A stretch of 64,000 nucleotides of DNA from UBA6168 sp041163745 (GCA_041163745.1 JBEAQU010000049.1:131444-195443); one strand, 5' to 3'. Positions 1 to 9,206 are shown, counted from the stretch's first letter. The notes: generated from the sequence alone by a model not told the origin. A program made the numbers and translations.

Positions 1-161
1 TCCAGGATTTTGCCATGGGAGAGGGCTTTTAGGATCACTTCCAGGCCGACGCCGTTGATATCCCCGACGGTGATGCCTATGACGGGTCTGTTTTTCTTAT
101 CGACGGGCAAGGGCTCCAGGGTGGAGGGGATGGGGTTGTTTAAATCTGCGATAGGTTCCAC
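1..161 (-). CDS. pdxA: 4-hydroxythreonine-4-phosphate dehydrogenase PdxA, N-terminal part (cut by window edge)
   Basis: Reading the minus strand from about 161 down to 1 gives the PdxA N-terminus: RPVIGITVGDINGVGLEVIL followed by KALSHGKIL. PdxA oxidises 4-phosphohydroxy-L-threonine in the DXP-dependent branch of pyridoxal 5'-phosphate synthesis, in the cytoplasm. The rest of the gene lies to the left of the window. No ATG is in frame before the conserved motif, so the start is GTG at 161 or TTG at 110; the TTG gives an N-terminus of more usual length (MPVDKKN then the motif). The gene diverges from rsmA, and the rsmA promoter box at 170-177 sits almost on top of the GTG, so the two 5' ends are packed together. 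Family call is firm, the start is uncertain. Confidence 0.8.
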   Translation of the reverse strand, partial: MEPIADLNNPIPSTLEPLPVDKKNRPVIGITVGDINGVGLEVILKALSHGKIL

Positions 162-169
162 GAGCTTGT

Positions 170-177
170 TACTTTTG
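170..177 (+). promoter_or_regulatory. Putative -7 promoter box for rsmA
   Basis: TACTTTTG matches the Bacteroidota -7 consensus TAnnTTTG exactly and lies 79 bases before the rsmA ATG. No clear TTTG -33 element is seen at the usual distance. Confidence 0.45.
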
Positions 178-256
178 TTGTATCCGCGTGGTGGGTCGCA
201 GGGATTCCTTCCCGGCAGGTAGCCACCGAAGCGGGGTAAAAATAGACAAATAACCT

Positions 257-1066
257 ATGCGAGCCAAAAAATCATTTGGGCAGCACTTTCTGCACAACGA
301 GGGGACGGCGGCCCGGATCGCCGGTAGTCTGCGAATGGTGGAATCGGTGCCGAGGATATTGGAGGTGGGACCTGGAAAGGGGATGTTGACCAAGCACCTG
401 ATGGAGATGGTTGCCGATTTCAGGGCGGTGGAGGCGGATGCGGACATGGTCCGTTACCTGTCGGACCGGTATCCGACATTGGAGGGAAAGGTGATATCGG
501 GGGATTTCCTCAGGTTGGATCTGGGGACCGTGTTCGGGGACGGGGCGGGGGCGCCGTTCCTGTTGATTGGAAATTTTCCTTACAACATCTCGTCGCAGAT
601 AGTTTTCCGGATGTTGGCTTACCGGGATTGGGTTCCGGAGATGGTAGGCATGTTCCAGCGGGAGATGGCGGTTCGGATTGCGGCTGCGCCGGGGAGCAAA
701 GACTACGGCATCATCAGTGTGTTGGCGCAGGCCTGGTACCGGGGGGAGTACCTCTTCACGGTAGGGCCCCGGGAATTCACGCCGCCGCCGAAGGTACAGT
801 CTGCCGTGATTCGGCTCACGCGCCTGGGAGAGGGGCCAGCCTGTGACGAGCGGTTGCTGGTGCGGGTGGTCCGGCAGGCTTTCGGTCAGCGGCGGAAGAT
901 GTTGCGGAACACGATGAAGGCATTCTTTCGGGACCCGGCGGTATTGGCGGAGCCGTTCTTCGCATTGCGGCCCGAGGTTTTGTCGGTGGCGGATTTTGTG
1001 GCCCTGACGAACCGGATCATGCGGGAGGGGAACTACGATGTAGTGTCGGGAGAGGAGTCTGTCTGA
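257..1066 (+). CDS. rsmA: 16S rRNA (adenine(1518)-N(6)/adenine(1519)-N(6))-dimethyltransferase RsmA/KsgA
   Basis: The enzyme dimethylates two adjacent adenines in the 3'-terminal hairpin of 16S rRNA late in small-subunit assembly, using S-adenosylmethionine. The 269-residue protein has the family N-terminus KKSFGQHFL (residues 4-12), the SAM-binding loop EVGPGKG (about 36-42) and the adenine-binding catalytic motif NFPYNIS (about 105-111), which is NLPYNIS in many homologues. FTPPPKVQSAV follows in the usual place. Its last 34 bases overlap the 3' end of the convergent uvrC gene. Confidence 0.96.
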   Translation: MRAKKSFGQHFLHNEGTAARIAGSLRMVESVPRILEVGPGKGMLTKHLMEMVADFRAVEADADMVRYLSDRYPTLEGKVISGDFLRLDLGTVFGDGAGAPFLLIGNFPYNISSQIVFRMLAYRDWVPEMVGMFQREMAVRIAAAPGSKDYGIISVLAQAWYRGEYLFTVGPREFTPPPKVQSAVIRLTRLGEGPACDERLLVRVVRQAFGQRRKMLRNTMKAFFRDPAVLAEPFFALRPEVLSVADFVALTNRIMREGNYDVVSGEESV

Positions 1067-2871
1067 CCGAAATACAATCGGACTCGGTCTGCCAGTGCCT
1101 TTCCGGCGACATTTTCCAAGGACTGCAGGTCAGCGGCACGTATTGCGTTGACCGATCCGAAGTGTCGGAGCAGTTTTTCGGCGGTTTTGGGTCCGATGCC
1201 CGGTATGTCGTGGAGTTCTGTCCGGGTGAGGTTTCGGGATCGCTGCTGACGGTGGAAGGTGATGGCGAAGCGGTGCGCTTCGTTCCGGGCTTGTTGGATG
1301 AGTTTCAGGCTTTCCGACTTCTTGTTTATGTAGAGCGGGACAGGATCGCCGGGAAAGAAAATTTCCTCGAGGCGTTTGGCAATGCCGATGACGGTCATCC
1401 GGTCCAGGACACCGAGTGCGGACAGGACCTTGGTGGCGGCGCCCAGCTGGCCTTTTCCGCCGTCGATGATGACGAGTTGGGGGAGGGCTTGTCCTTCTTC
1501 GAGGAGGCGTTTGTAGCGGCGTCCGACCACCTCTTCCATGGTGGCGAAATCATTGGGCCCCTCGACAGATTTGACATTGTAATGCCGGTAATCGGATTTG
1601 CAAGGGCGGGCATTGCGGAAGACGACGCAGGAGGACACGGGGAAGCTCCCTTGCAGGTTGGAGTTGTCGAAGCATTCGATATGGAGGGGGATGTCCTTGA
1701 GTTGGAGGTCCTGTTGCAAGGTTCGCAGGATGCGTTCGGCGGGGGATTGCCGGCCGCTGCGGTTGGCGGCGGATTTTTTTTGTTGCAGGAGGAAGTATTG
1801 GACGTTTTTTTCGGACAGGTCCAGCAGTTTCTTTTTGTCGCCGATCTTAGGGATGGTCACGGTAAGGACCTCATCCACGGGTGCCACGGGGAAGGGGACG
1901 ATGATCTCGGGTGCGATGCTTCGGAACTTTTCCCGCAGGGTGGGGATGGTGAAGGAGAGGAGGTCCTGTTCGTCCTCATTTAGGTTTTTGACCAGTTCCT
2001 GGGTATACGTGTTGATGATGGCACCGTCCACCACCTTCAGGTAATTGACATAGGCGTTTTTCTCATCGCCGGCGATGGAGAACACATCCACATCGCGGAT
2101 GGTGGCGCTCACCACGGTACTCTTGCTTTGATAATCTTCGAATGCAGCGAGTTTCTCCTTGACGGTCTGCGCCTTTTCGAAAGCCAGGGATTCCACGTGT
2201 CGGGCCATTTCCTCCTGGAGGTGTCGTTTGACGGGGCCGAAGTTACCGCGCAGGAGGTTCTTGACCTGTTCCATCCGCTCGAGGTATCGATCCTGAGACT
2301 CCAATCTTTCGCAGGGGCCGGTGCAATTCTTTATTTGGAATTCCAGACAGGTCCTGTACTTACCTTTGCCTGCATGCCTGGCCAGCTGGTCCGGGTGCAG
2401 GTCGAGCTGGCAGGTTCGGACGGGGAAGAGTTGCCGGATCAGTTCGAGGATGGTTTTAAGTCTGCTTTTGGAGGTGTAGGGTCCGAAGTAGGAGGATCCG
2501 TCCCGGATGACATGACGGGTGATGGAAATGCGAGGGAAAGGTTCGTTGAGGATACGTACGTAGTTGTAATTTTTCCCATCCTTTAGCATGACATTGTAAG
2601 GGGGCTGGAAACGCTTGATGAGGGAGTTTTCCAGCAGGAGGGCGTCCGTTTCGGTTTCCACGAGGGTGTACTCCACCCGATGTGCCTGTTTGACCATGAC
2701 GCGGGTCTTGTAAGCCATGGTGCGTGTCTGACTGAAATAGGATGACAGCCTGTTCCGAAGGTTCTTGGCTTTGCCGACATAGAGGACCTTACCGTCTGCA
2801 GCCAGGAAACGGTATACGCCGGGATTGTGCGGCCAGTCTGGGGAGAGGGAGTGATAATCCTGAAGCGTCAT
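1033..2871 (-). CDS. uvrC: Excinuclease ABC subunit UvrC
   Basis: UvrC makes the dual incision around bulky DNA lesions after UvrA/UvrB recognition. The 612-residue protein has an N-terminal GIY-YIG nuclease domain (GVYRFLAADGKVLYVGKAK, about residues 18-36), a UVR motif near residue 205, the RNase H-like C-terminal nuclease domain (IECFDNSNLQG and VIIDGGKGQLG) and a terminal helix-hairpin-helix pair (IPGIGPKTAEKLLRHFGS). ATG at 2871 is preferred to the TTG three codons upstream at 2880 because it gives the usual short lead into GVYRF. The 3' end overlaps rsmA tail to tail. Confidence 0.96.
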   Translation of the reverse strand: MTLQDYHSLSPDWPHNPGVYRFLAADGKVLYVGKAKNLRNRLSSYFSQTRTMAYKTRVMVKQAHRVEYTLVETETDALLLENSLIKRFQPPYNVMLKDGKNYNYVRILNEPFPRISITRHVIRDGSSYFGPYTSKSRLKTILELIRQLFPVRTCQLDLHPDQLARHAGKGKYRTCLEFQIKNCTGPCERLESQDRYLERMEQVKNLLRGNFGPVKRHLQEEMARHVESLAFEKAQTVKEKLAAFEDYQSKSTVVSATIRDVDVFSIAGDEKNAYVNYLKVVDGAIINTYTQELVKNLNEDEQDLLSFTIPTLREKFRSIAPEIIVPFPVAPVDEVLTVTIPKIGDKKKLLDLSEKNVQYFLLQQKKSAANRSGRQSPAERILRTLQQDLQLKDIPLHIECFDNSNLQGSFPVSSCVVFRNARPCKSDYRHYNVKSVEGPNDFATMEEVVGRRYKRLLEEGQALPQLVIIDGGKGQLGAATKVLSALGVLDRMTVIGIAKRLEEIFFPGDPVPLYINKKSESLKLIQQARNEAHRFAITFHRQQRSRNLTRTELHDIPGIGPKTAEKLLRHFGSVNAIRAADLQSLENVAGKALADRVRLYFGQTDSSPDTTS

Positions 2872-3043
2872 GGTTGCCAAGGTTTTCAGATGCCTGCGCG
2901 TTGGTTGCCGTTTGGGTCTATGAGGAACAATTATCGGTCAGGAATAAATCCACAGGTGGCCATGACCTGCCGGAGCGGAATCCGGCTGCGGGGACAGTCC
3001 GTTCCGGGTCGCGGCCGGTAAAAATCAGACAAATCGAAAGGAT

Positions 3044-3523
3044 ATGAAAAGAAGTGTTGTCACGACCGGGTTATTCATGTTTGTATTGGTATTCGGGTTG
3101 GTTGCCCAGCAGGTCACGTACAAGGTGGTGGGCATCCAGGACGGTGATTCCGTGACGGCGCTGGACCTTGCCCGCAACAAGACCTGTAAGATCAGGCTGG
3201 CCCACATTGACTGTCCGGAGTCAGGTCAGGCATTCGGCAACCGGGCGAAGCAATTCACGTCCGATGCGTGTTTCGGCCGGAGCATCCGGTTTCTGCAGAC
3301 CGGCAAGGACCGTTACGGACGGTTGGTGGGGGTCATTACCGTTGACGGACGAAACCTGAACATGGACCTGGTGGAGAACGGTCTGGCCTGGCATTACAAG
3401 CAGTACTCCACGGACAAATCCTATGCAGCTGCGGAGCAGCGGGCCAGGAACAGCCGTCGGGGTTTGTGGAAGGATCCCTCCCCGGTACCGCCATGGGCAT
3501 ACCGTCGGGCGAGAAAGGGCTGA
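3044..3523 (+). CDS. Secreted thermonuclease (staphylococcal nuclease-like, SNase domain)
   Basis: This 159-residue protein begins with a signal peptide (MKRSVVTTGLFMFVLVFGLVAQ) and then carries one SNase/OB-fold domain. The three catalytic residues of the family can be placed: Arg in KIRLAHIDCPE, Glu in the same motif, and Arg in DRYGRLVG. It should cleave DNA or RNA to 3'-phosphates, outside the cytoplasm given the signal peptide. DGDS near the start of the domain matches the calcium-binding loop. It is a single-gene unit between the divergent uvrC and the peroxiredoxin gene, and may serve nutrient scavenging or matrix DNA turnover, which is inference. Confidence 0.88.
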   Translation: MKRSVVTTGLFMFVLVFGLVAQQVTYKVVGIQDGDSVTALDLARNKTCKIRLAHIDCPESGQAFGNRAKQFTSDACFGRSIRFLQTGKDRYGRLVGVITVDGRNLNMDLVENGLAWHYKQYSTDKSYAAAEQRARNSRRGLWKDPSPVPPWAYRRARKG

Positions 3524-3661
3524 GCCGATTGTTCGTGCCGTTACTTCCGTCCGGGATAAAAACAAAAAGCAAGTCGGGTTGTTGATGCAGGCAACACCGG
3601 TTACCGTTTTTTCCAGTGAGGAGCGGTCCGGCTCATTGCTCACCACACAAAAGTAACGACC

Positions 3662-4129
3662 ATGTCAGTAACTGTCGGCGGGAAAGCGCCCTCCTTCCAA
3701 CTCTACAATTCCGACAAGCAAGCCGTTTCATCGGAGGATTTCAAAGGACGTCCGGTCGTCCTGTTGTTTTTCCCACAGTCATTCACCGGGGTCTGCACAA
3801 CGGAGCTATGCAATACGCGGGATGACATCGCCTTTTACCAGGGATTGAACGCCCAGGTGTTGGCAATTTCGGTGGATTCCGTCTTCACGTTGGCGAAATT
3901 CCGGGAGGAGCAGTCGTTGAATTTTCCCTTGCTCTCCGATTTCAACAAGGAAACGTCCCGTGCCTACGGGGCCTTGTACGAGGAGTGGATATTGGGTATG
4001 CGCGGCGTATCGAAGCGTTCCGCTTTCGTCATCGACGGGGAAGGGGTGGTCCGGTACGCGGAGGTCCTGGAAAATCCCGGGGAGTTACCGAATTTCGAAG
4101 CGATCAAGCAGACCCTGGCCTCCTTGTGA
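3662..4129 (+). CDS. Peroxiredoxin (AhpC/TSA fold, PrxQ/BCP-like)
   Basis: The 155-residue protein is a thioredoxin-fold peroxidase that reduces hydrogen peroxide and organic hydroperoxides. The active-site segment FFPQSFTGVCTTELC contains the peroxidatic cysteine (about residue 46) and a second cysteine five residues later, the C-X4-C spacing of PrxQ/BCP-type enzymes that form an intramolecular disulfide. The N-terminus VGGKAPSFQLYNSDK is typical of the family. No signal peptide is seen, so it acts in the cytoplasm. A strong hairpin with a U-rich tail lies about 115 bases after the stop. Confidence 0.92.
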   Translation: MSVTVGGKAPSFQLYNSDKQAVSSEDFKGRPVVLLFFPQSFTGVCTTELCNTRDDIAFYQGLNAQVLAISVDSVFTLAKFREEQSLNFPLLSDFNKETSRAYGALYEEWILGMRGVSKRSAFVIDGEGVVRYAEVLENPGELPNFEAIKQTLASL

Positions 4130-4242
4130 GGCATGGCGACGACGGACAGGCCCGTCGGTGGGGGATGTCCCCGGCTTATGCAGACCGGGCTGTGAACCGC
4201 TGGCCGGGCTGGCGATGAGCGGTCTGTGCGGTCTGCTTGTCG

Positions 4243-4302
4243 AGCGCCTCCGGAACAGCTGGTGAGCATCACCAGATCTGTCCGGGGGCGCTTGTTTTTG
4301 TT
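4243..4302 (+). terminator. Rho-independent terminator after the peroxiredoxin gene
   Basis: AGCGCCTCCGGA (4243-4254) pairs with TCCGGGGGCGCT (4281-4292) through 12 pairs including one T-G pair. Inside it, CTGGTGA (4259-4265) pairs perfectly with TCACCAG (4269-4275). TTGTTTTTGTT follows directly. Confidence 0.8.
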
Positions 4303-4334
4303 ACCGGATCATACAGAAGCCGGGGAGAATTTGG

Positions 4335-6014
4335 TCAGCCCTGTTTCAGGAGGTTTTTGAAGCGGGGCCGGTGGGGGGTAAGGTCACCCAGCCGGGCCTT
4401 TTTCATGGCTTCGTAATCCTGGTAGTTTCCTTCGAAGAACACGACTTCCCCTTCGTCTTCGAAAGAGAGGATATGGGTGGCGAGGCGGTCAATGAACCAC
4501 CTGTCGTGGCTGATGACGAGGATGCAGCCGGCGAAATCGTCGAGGGCGTCCTCGAGGGCGCGCAGGGTGTTGACATCGATGTCATTGGTTGGTTCGTCGA
4601 GCAGCAGGACGTTCCCGCCGTCCTTCAGGGTCATGGCGAGGTGCAGGCGATTCCGTTCTCCGCCGGACAGCACGCCGGCCTTTTTCTGTTGGTCGGAGCC
4701 GGAGAAATTGAAGCGGGCGATATATGCGCGGGCGTTCATTTCGTAATTGCCCACCTTGATCAGGTCGTTGCCGCCGGAAACGACATCGAAGACGGATTTT
4801 TCCGGATTGATCGCGGCGTGGGACTGGTCGACATAAGACAGTTTGACGGTGTCGCCGATGGTGACGGAGCCATTGTCCGGTTTTTCCTGCCCCACGAGCA
4901 TGCGGAAGAGTGTACTTTTGCCGACCCCGTTGGGTCCGATGATACCGACGATACTGTTTTTCGGGATGGAGAAAGACAGGTTTTCGAATAGCACCCTGCC
5001 ATCGAAGGATTTGGAGAGATTGTCAGCTTCAATGACCAAGTCTCCGAGCCTGGGCCCCGGCGGGATGGAGATTTCCAGTTTGGCTTCCCGGGCTTTCATT
5101 TCCTCCGCCGCGAGTTTGTCATAGGCGTTGAGACGGGCCTTCCCCTTCGCCTGTCTTGCCTTGGGGCTCATGCGGATCCATTCCAATTCCCGTTCCAGCG
5201 TTTTGCGCCGTTTGTCCTCCTGTTTTTGTTCCAATTCCAATCGGCGGGCCTTTTGTTCCAGCCAACTGCTGTAGTTTCCTTCCCAGGGGATACCCTCCCC
5301 GCGGTCGAGTTCGAGGATCCATCCGGCGACATTGTCGAGAAAATAGCGGTCGTGGGTGACCGCGATGACCGTTCCGGGGAAATTTCGGAGGTATTGCTCC
5401 AGCCAGTCGATACTTTCCGCATCGAGGTGGTTGGTCGGTTCGTCGAGGAGGAGGATGTCCGGTTCGGAGAGCAGGAGGCGTGCGAGGGCGACGCGGCGCC
5501 GTTCACCGCCGGAGAGGACCTTGACGGGAGCGTCATCGGGCGGGCATCGGAGCGCGTCCATGGCTCTTTCGAGTTTGTGGTCGAGTTCCCAGGCGTTCTT
5601 GCTTTCGAGCAGGTCCATCAGTTCGCCTTGCCGTTCTATCAGCCGGTTCATCTCGTCATCTCCCAAAGGTTCGGCGAAGCGGGCATTGACGGCTTCGTAT
5701 TCCTTGAGGGCTGCCATGAGTTCGCCCATGCCTTCCTCCACTACTTGGCGAACCGTCTTTGATTCGTCCAGTTCGGGTTCCTGAGGCAGGAATCCGATTT
5801 TGAATTGTTTTTCGAATTCGATCTTACCTTGGTAGTTCTGGTCGAGACCGGCGATGATTTTCAGGAGGGTCGATTTGCCGGAGCCATTGAGGCCCAGCAC
5901 GCCGATTTTGGCACCGTAGTAAAAGGAGAGCCAGATATTCTTGAGGACTTGTTTGCTGGGGGGGAATGTTTTGGAAACACCCGACATGGAAAAGATAATC
6001 TTGTGGTCTGCCAT
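4335..6014 (-). CDS. ettA: Energy-dependent translational throttle protein EttA (ABC-F ATPase)
   Basis: This 559-residue ABC-F protein has two ATP-binding cassettes and no membrane domain. It is expected to bind the ribosomal E site and gate entry into elongation according to the ATP/ADP ratio. Walker A motifs are GLNGSGKST (first) and GPNGVGKST (second); signatures are LSGGERRRVALARLL and LSGGERNRLHLAMTL; Walker B motifs are ILLLDEPTNHLD and VLLLDEPTNDID. The linker between cassettes has the charged arm and PtIM-like region (KARRLELEQKQED). The open frame extends to 6155, but ATG at 6014 (MADHKIIFSMSGVSKTF) matches the usual EttA start and length of about 555 residues. Confidence 0.95.
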   Translation of the reverse strand: MADHKIIFSMSGVSKTFPPSKQVLKNIWLSFYYGAKIGVLGLNGSGKSTLLKIIAGLDQNYQGKIEFEKQFKIGFLPQEPELDESKTVRQVVEEGMGELMAALKEYEAVNARFAEPLGDDEMNRLIERQGELMDLLESKNAWELDHKLERAMDALRCPPDDAPVKVLSGGERRRVALARLLLSEPDILLLDEPTNHLDAESIDWLEQYLRNFPGTVIAVTHDRYFLDNVAGWILELDRGEGIPWEGNYSSWLEQKARRLELEQKQEDKRRKTLERELEWIRMSPKARQAKGKARLNAYDKLAAEEMKAREAKLEISIPPGPRLGDLVIEADNLSKSFDGRVLFENLSFSIPKNSIVGIIGPNGVGKSTLFRMLVGQEKPDNGSVTIGDTVKLSYVDQSHAAINPEKSVFDVVSGGNDLIKVGNYEMNARAYIARFNFSGSDQQKKAGVLSGGERNRLHLAMTLKDGGNVLLLDEPTNDIDVNTLRALEDALDDFAGCILVISHDRWFIDRLATHILSFEDEGEVVFFEGNYQDYEAMKKARLGDLTPHRPRFKNLLKQG

Positions 6015-6151
6015 GGCAACGTTTTGAAGGTTTTGGAATTCCGCCGATGTTGAGGGATGGGGAGCATGCTTGCCGGACCTGTACCGTAGCAAGGCGGTCG
6101 GGTGCAAAGTTGGATTAAATTTGAAAAATCCGGTAAAAAAAAGCGGCGTCG

Positions 6152-6676
6152 TCAATTGACCGTCAGATCCAGGACCCGAAGTCGCCAGGGTGCCGGCCGG
6201 TTACGGTTCGGTCTGACGAGCGGATAGGTCCTTCTGCGGAAGGTATGCTTGAGCGCAAGTCCGGTTCCTGCGCTGACCAGCGGGATGGATATTACATTGC
6301 GGGGAACCTGTCGGAAGGGCTGGTCCGAAAGCGCTTCGTCTATCGTGGAGAAAACGACCCAGGCGATGGCGAAGTTGAGCAGTTGGTTGCCGATGGGGCG
6401 GGACCAGCGGGCCGGAGAGAACGAGCGGAAGTCCAGGATGCTGTCCACCCTGGTGAAGCCGTTGGCAAACAGAACCGATTGCTGGTCGTAGGAAAGGTCA
6501 TCGATGGTGCGGGTGTACCATTGACCGTTGCCCAGGCGGAAGGTGATCTCGTCACCGGGATAATATTTTTTGGTCTTCAGGCTGTGGAGTTTTTCCAATT
6601 GCAGGAATTTCTGTGCATCCGCCCGTTCGGCGGCCAGGCAGCAAGTCAGGAGGAACAACAGCAGGAGGGGATTCAT
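6152..6676 (-). CDS. Hypothetical exported protein
   Basis: The family is not recognised. The 174-residue protein opens with a signal peptide (MNPLLLLFLLTCCLAAERADAQ). The mature part contains KKYYPGDEITFRLGNGQWYTRTI, which reads like a small beta domain, and a later hydrophobic stretch (LLNFAIAWVVF) that may be a membrane segment, then a basic tail (HTFRRRTYPLVRPNRNR). Its start overlaps the rnpA stop in the arrangement ATGA, so the two genes are translationally coupled. No function can be assigned from the sequence. Confidence 0.7.
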   Translation of the reverse strand: MNPLLLLFLLTCCLAAERADAQKFLQLEKLHSLKTKKYYPGDEITFRLGNGQWYTRTIDDLSYDQQSVLFANGFTRVDSILDFRSFSPARWSRPIGNQLLNFAIAWVVFSTIDEALSDQPFRQVPRNVISIPLVSAGTGLALKHTFRRRTYPLVRPNRNRPAPWRLRVLDLTVN

Positions 6677-7071
6677 ACGGGTAATTTTTTTAACAGCGCG
6701 GAATTAAGTCTGTGCATGGCCTTGTCGATTTGGGAGAATGGCAGCATTTCCTTGGCGGTATAAATGACGAGGAAGGCGAAGGGACCTTGTCGTTGTTCCT
6801 GGAGCTGCGCATACAAGACGCCTTTGCGAAGGCGCCAGGCTTCCCGCACCAGCCGTTTGATCCGGTTGCGATGTACGGCGCGCCGGAAATTTTTTTTCGA
6901 GACCGTGACGGTGAACTGAACGGGTGTCGTAGCGCCTGACAAGGCCGGGTCCAAAGGGAGCCAGACCAATCGGAGGGGATAGGCAGGAAAGGATTGGCCT
7001 TCGCGGAACAGTCTTTCGATTGTCTTGCGGCTTTTAAGCCTTTCATTTCGTTTGAACGTATGGGTTGTCAT
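6673..7071 (-). CDS. rnpA: Ribonuclease P protein component RnpA
   Basis: RnpA is the protein subunit of RNase P, which removes 5' leaders from pre-tRNAs together with the RNA subunit. The family signature appears as AVHRNRIKRLVREAWR around the middle, preceded by FTVTVSKKNFRRA and an N-terminal TFKRNERLKSRKTIERLF. ATG at 7071 gives 132 residues, near the usual 115-130; the upstream ATG at 7107 would add 12 residues with no family similarity. rpmH, usually the upstream neighbour, is not found here, and downstream lies an unrelated exported protein in place of yidD. Confidence 0.93.
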   Translation of the reverse strand: MTTHTFKRNERLKSRKTIERLFREGQSFPAYPLRLVWLPLDPALSGATTPVQFTVTVSKKNFRRAVHRNRIKRLVREAWRLRKGVLYAQLQEQRQGPFAFLVIYTAKEMLPFSQIDKAMHRLNSALLKKLPV

Positions 7072-7173
7072 GGGGCGAAGTACGACATTTTCGGGCATAT
7101 GGGCCATAGGAAACCAACCTGCAGGCCACCTACTAAAACACCTTGGAGGAGGGACTGTTTAGCTACTTTTAGC

Positions 7174-7181
7174 TACCTTTG
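7174..7181 (+). promoter_or_regulatory. Putative -7 promoter box for the Fur-family gene
   Basis: TACCTTTG is an exact match to TAnnTTTG. A transcript starting about 7 bases downstream would have a leader of roughly 125 bases before the Fur-family start and could continue into purA. Confidence 0.5.
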
Positions 7182-7315
7182 CCAAGCGCGACGCTTGTTG
7201 CGTGCGGGGATACCGGGGTTGTTCCAACAGTACCGGACGGGAACCAGGTGGAAGGAAAGGGCGAAACAGGATGTCAGGTCTGCTGACACCGCATGGGTTG
7301 CGAAAAAAAATGCGC

Positions 7316-7813
7316 ATGAGTGCAAGAGACGGAGCGGCCATCATTGAGGAAGTGAAGCAAATATTTTCCAGACATTTGGAAGAGAATGCGCTTCGGAAGA
7401 CACCGGAGCGGTATGCGATTTTGGAAGAGATCTACCGGCGTAACGACCACTTCGATGCGGAGGCCCTTTACATACACATGAAGAACCAACGTTACCGCGT
7501 GAGCCGGGCAACGGTATACAACACGTTGGAATTATTGGTGAGCTGCGACCTTGTCAAGCGGCATCAGTTCGGGAAGAACCTGGCGCTGTATGAGAAATCC
7601 TACGGATACAAGCAACACGACCACTTGATATGCAACGATTGCGGGAAAGTCCTTGAGTTCTGCGACCCTCGGATCCAACAGATCAAGACCACGATGGGTT
7701 CGCTGTTGAAATTCGATGTCACCTACCATTCATTAAATCTTTTCGGAGACTGCAACGGTGCCTGTGACAAAACGGCGGGACGGCAGGTTTCCGGTGAAAA
7801 GCCGGGCCCGTAG
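7316..7813 (+). CDS. Fur-family metal- or peroxide-responsive transcriptional regulator
   Basis: The 165-residue protein has the Fur winged-helix domain (RKTPERYAILEEIYRRNDHFDAEALYIHMK, then VSRATVYNTLELL) and the dimerisation/metal domain with the HDHLICNDCGKVLEF motif. The first CxxC is present (CNDC), and a C-terminal CNGAC provides a second possible structural-zinc cysteine pair. It could be Fur, Zur or PerR; the residues visible do not decide the metal. ATG at 7316 matches the homologue-like start; ATGs at 7271 and 7310 are also in frame. purA follows after 52 bases in the same direction. Confidence 0.88.
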   Translation: MSARDGAAIIEEVKQIFSRHLEENALRKTPERYAILEEIYRRNDHFDAEALYIHMKNQRYRVSRATVYNTLELLVSCDLVKRHQFGKNLALYEKSYGYKQHDHLICNDCGKVLEFCDPRIQQIKTTMGSLLKFDVTYHSLNLFGDCNGACDKTAGRQVSGEKPGP

Positions 7814-7865
7814 CTCTAGTAAAACCGGTACGAGGTATCCGTCAAGACCTGAATTCCGAATCAAC

Positions 7866-9134
7866 ATGGCAATAGACACCATTCTTGGCCTTCAATGGGG
7901 AGACGAAGGCAAAGGAAAAATAGTGGATTACCTGGCGGAGCGGTATGACCTGGTCGCCCGCTTCCAGGGCGGGCCGAACGCTGGGCACACCCTTCGGTTC
8001 GACGGTAAGAAGTATGTGCTGCACACGGTGCCTTCCGGCATTTTCCGACCGGCGCTGACGAACCTCATCGGCAACGGCGTGGTTATCGACCCGATTACCC
8101 TTCGGCGGGAGTTGGAAAATCTGACGGCCGGCGGTTACGGCTATGAGGACCGCTTGCTGGTGGCCAAGAAGGCGCACCTCATTCTACCCACGCATCGCTA
8201 TCTGGATGCCGCCAACGAGGCGGCGAAGGGACAGGAAAAGATTGGCTCCACCCTAAAGGGCATCGGGCCGACCTATATGGACAAGACGGGCCGTAACGGA
8301 CTGCGGGTGGGAGACATCCAGTTCGCAGGATTCGAAGGACGGTACGACGCCTTGCGAAAGAAGCACCTGGGATTGTTGCGCGCCTTGCCGCAAGTGGATT
8401 TCGACCTGGAAGCGGAGGAGGCGCGTTGGTTCGAAGCGCTTGATTTGTTGCGTTCCCTGCGGTTGGTTGACGGAGAGTACTACATCAACGAGCAGTTGGC
8501 TGCCGGGAAGAGGATATTGGCGGAAGGGGCGCAGGGATCCATGCTGGATATAGATTTCGGCACCTATCCGTATGTGACTTCCTCCAATACGGTAACGGCC
8601 GGGGTATGCAGCGGTTTGGGTGTGTCTCCCCGAGCAATCGGCCAGGTCATCGGTATCAGCAAAGCCTATTGCACGCGAGTGGGAAGCGGGCCTTTTCCGA
8701 CGGAATTGGAAGATGAAACCGGAGCATTGTTGCGTAGGGAAGGGGCGGAGTTCGGTGCCACCACAGGCCGGCCCCGGCGTTGTGGCTGGATCGATTTGCC
8801 GCAGCTTAGATACACCATCATGCTGAACGGAGTCAGCCAGTTGATTCTGACCAAGCTGGATGTCCTGAATGTGTTCGAGGAGGTCAAGGCGGCCACCCAT
8901 TATCACTACGAAGGGGGGCGTCACGATGCGTTGCCTTATGACCTGGCGACAGTACCGGTAGTTCCGGAATACCGTACCTTCGAAGGATGGGGCCAATCCC
9001 TGGCAAACATCGGTCGATTTGATGAATTGCCACGGGCGGCCCGTGGTTTTGTGGAATTCCTGTCCACTCAGTTGGCCGTGCCGGTCACCATCGTATCTGT
9101 CGGTCCGGAAAGAAGCGACCTGGTTTTTCCATAA
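7866..9134 (+). CDS. purA: Adenylosuccinate synthetase PurA
   Basis: PurA joins IMP and aspartate using GTP, the first committed step from IMP to AMP. The 422-residue protein starts with the GTP-binding GLQWGDEGKGKIVDYLAER, has QGGPNAGHT in the IMP site, IGSTLKGIGPTYMDK in the middle, GAQGSMLDIDFGTYPYVTSS, and TTGRPRRCGWIDL near the C-terminal third. The frame is open upstream to 7758, but ATG at 7866 is the family start. It follows the Fur-like gene and precedes aroA by 72 bases, so the three may share transcription. Confidence 0.97.
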   Translation: MAIDTILGLQWGDEGKGKIVDYLAERYDLVARFQGGPNAGHTLRFDGKKYVLHTVPSGIFRPALTNLIGNGVVIDPITLRRELENLTAGGYGYEDRLLVAKKAHLILPTHRYLDAANEAAKGQEKIGSTLKGIGPTYMDKTGRNGLRVGDIQFAGFEGRYDALRKKHLGLLRALPQVDFDLEAEEARWFEALDLLRSLRLVDGEYYINEQLAAGKRILAEGAQGSMLDIDFGTYPYVTSSNTVTAGVCSGLGVSPRAIGQVIGISKAYCTRVGSGPFPTELEDETGALLRREGAEFGATTGRPRRCGWIDLPQLRYTIMLNGVSQLILTKLDVLNVFEEVKAATHYHYEGGRHDALPYDLATVPVVPEYRTFEGWGQSLANIGRFDELPRAARGFVEFLSTQLAVPVTIVSVGPERSDLVFP

Positions 9135-9206
9135 GGTCCGGAGCAGCCATCTGACAGCGTCTGCGAAACGGAGTATCCGGCCGGCAACAACTTGCATCGA
9201 TTCGTT

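Noticed and set aside
7108..7315. rpmH next to rnpA
   Set aside because: No short frame beginning like ribosomal protein L34 (MKRTYQPS) is found on the minus strand upstream of rnpA.
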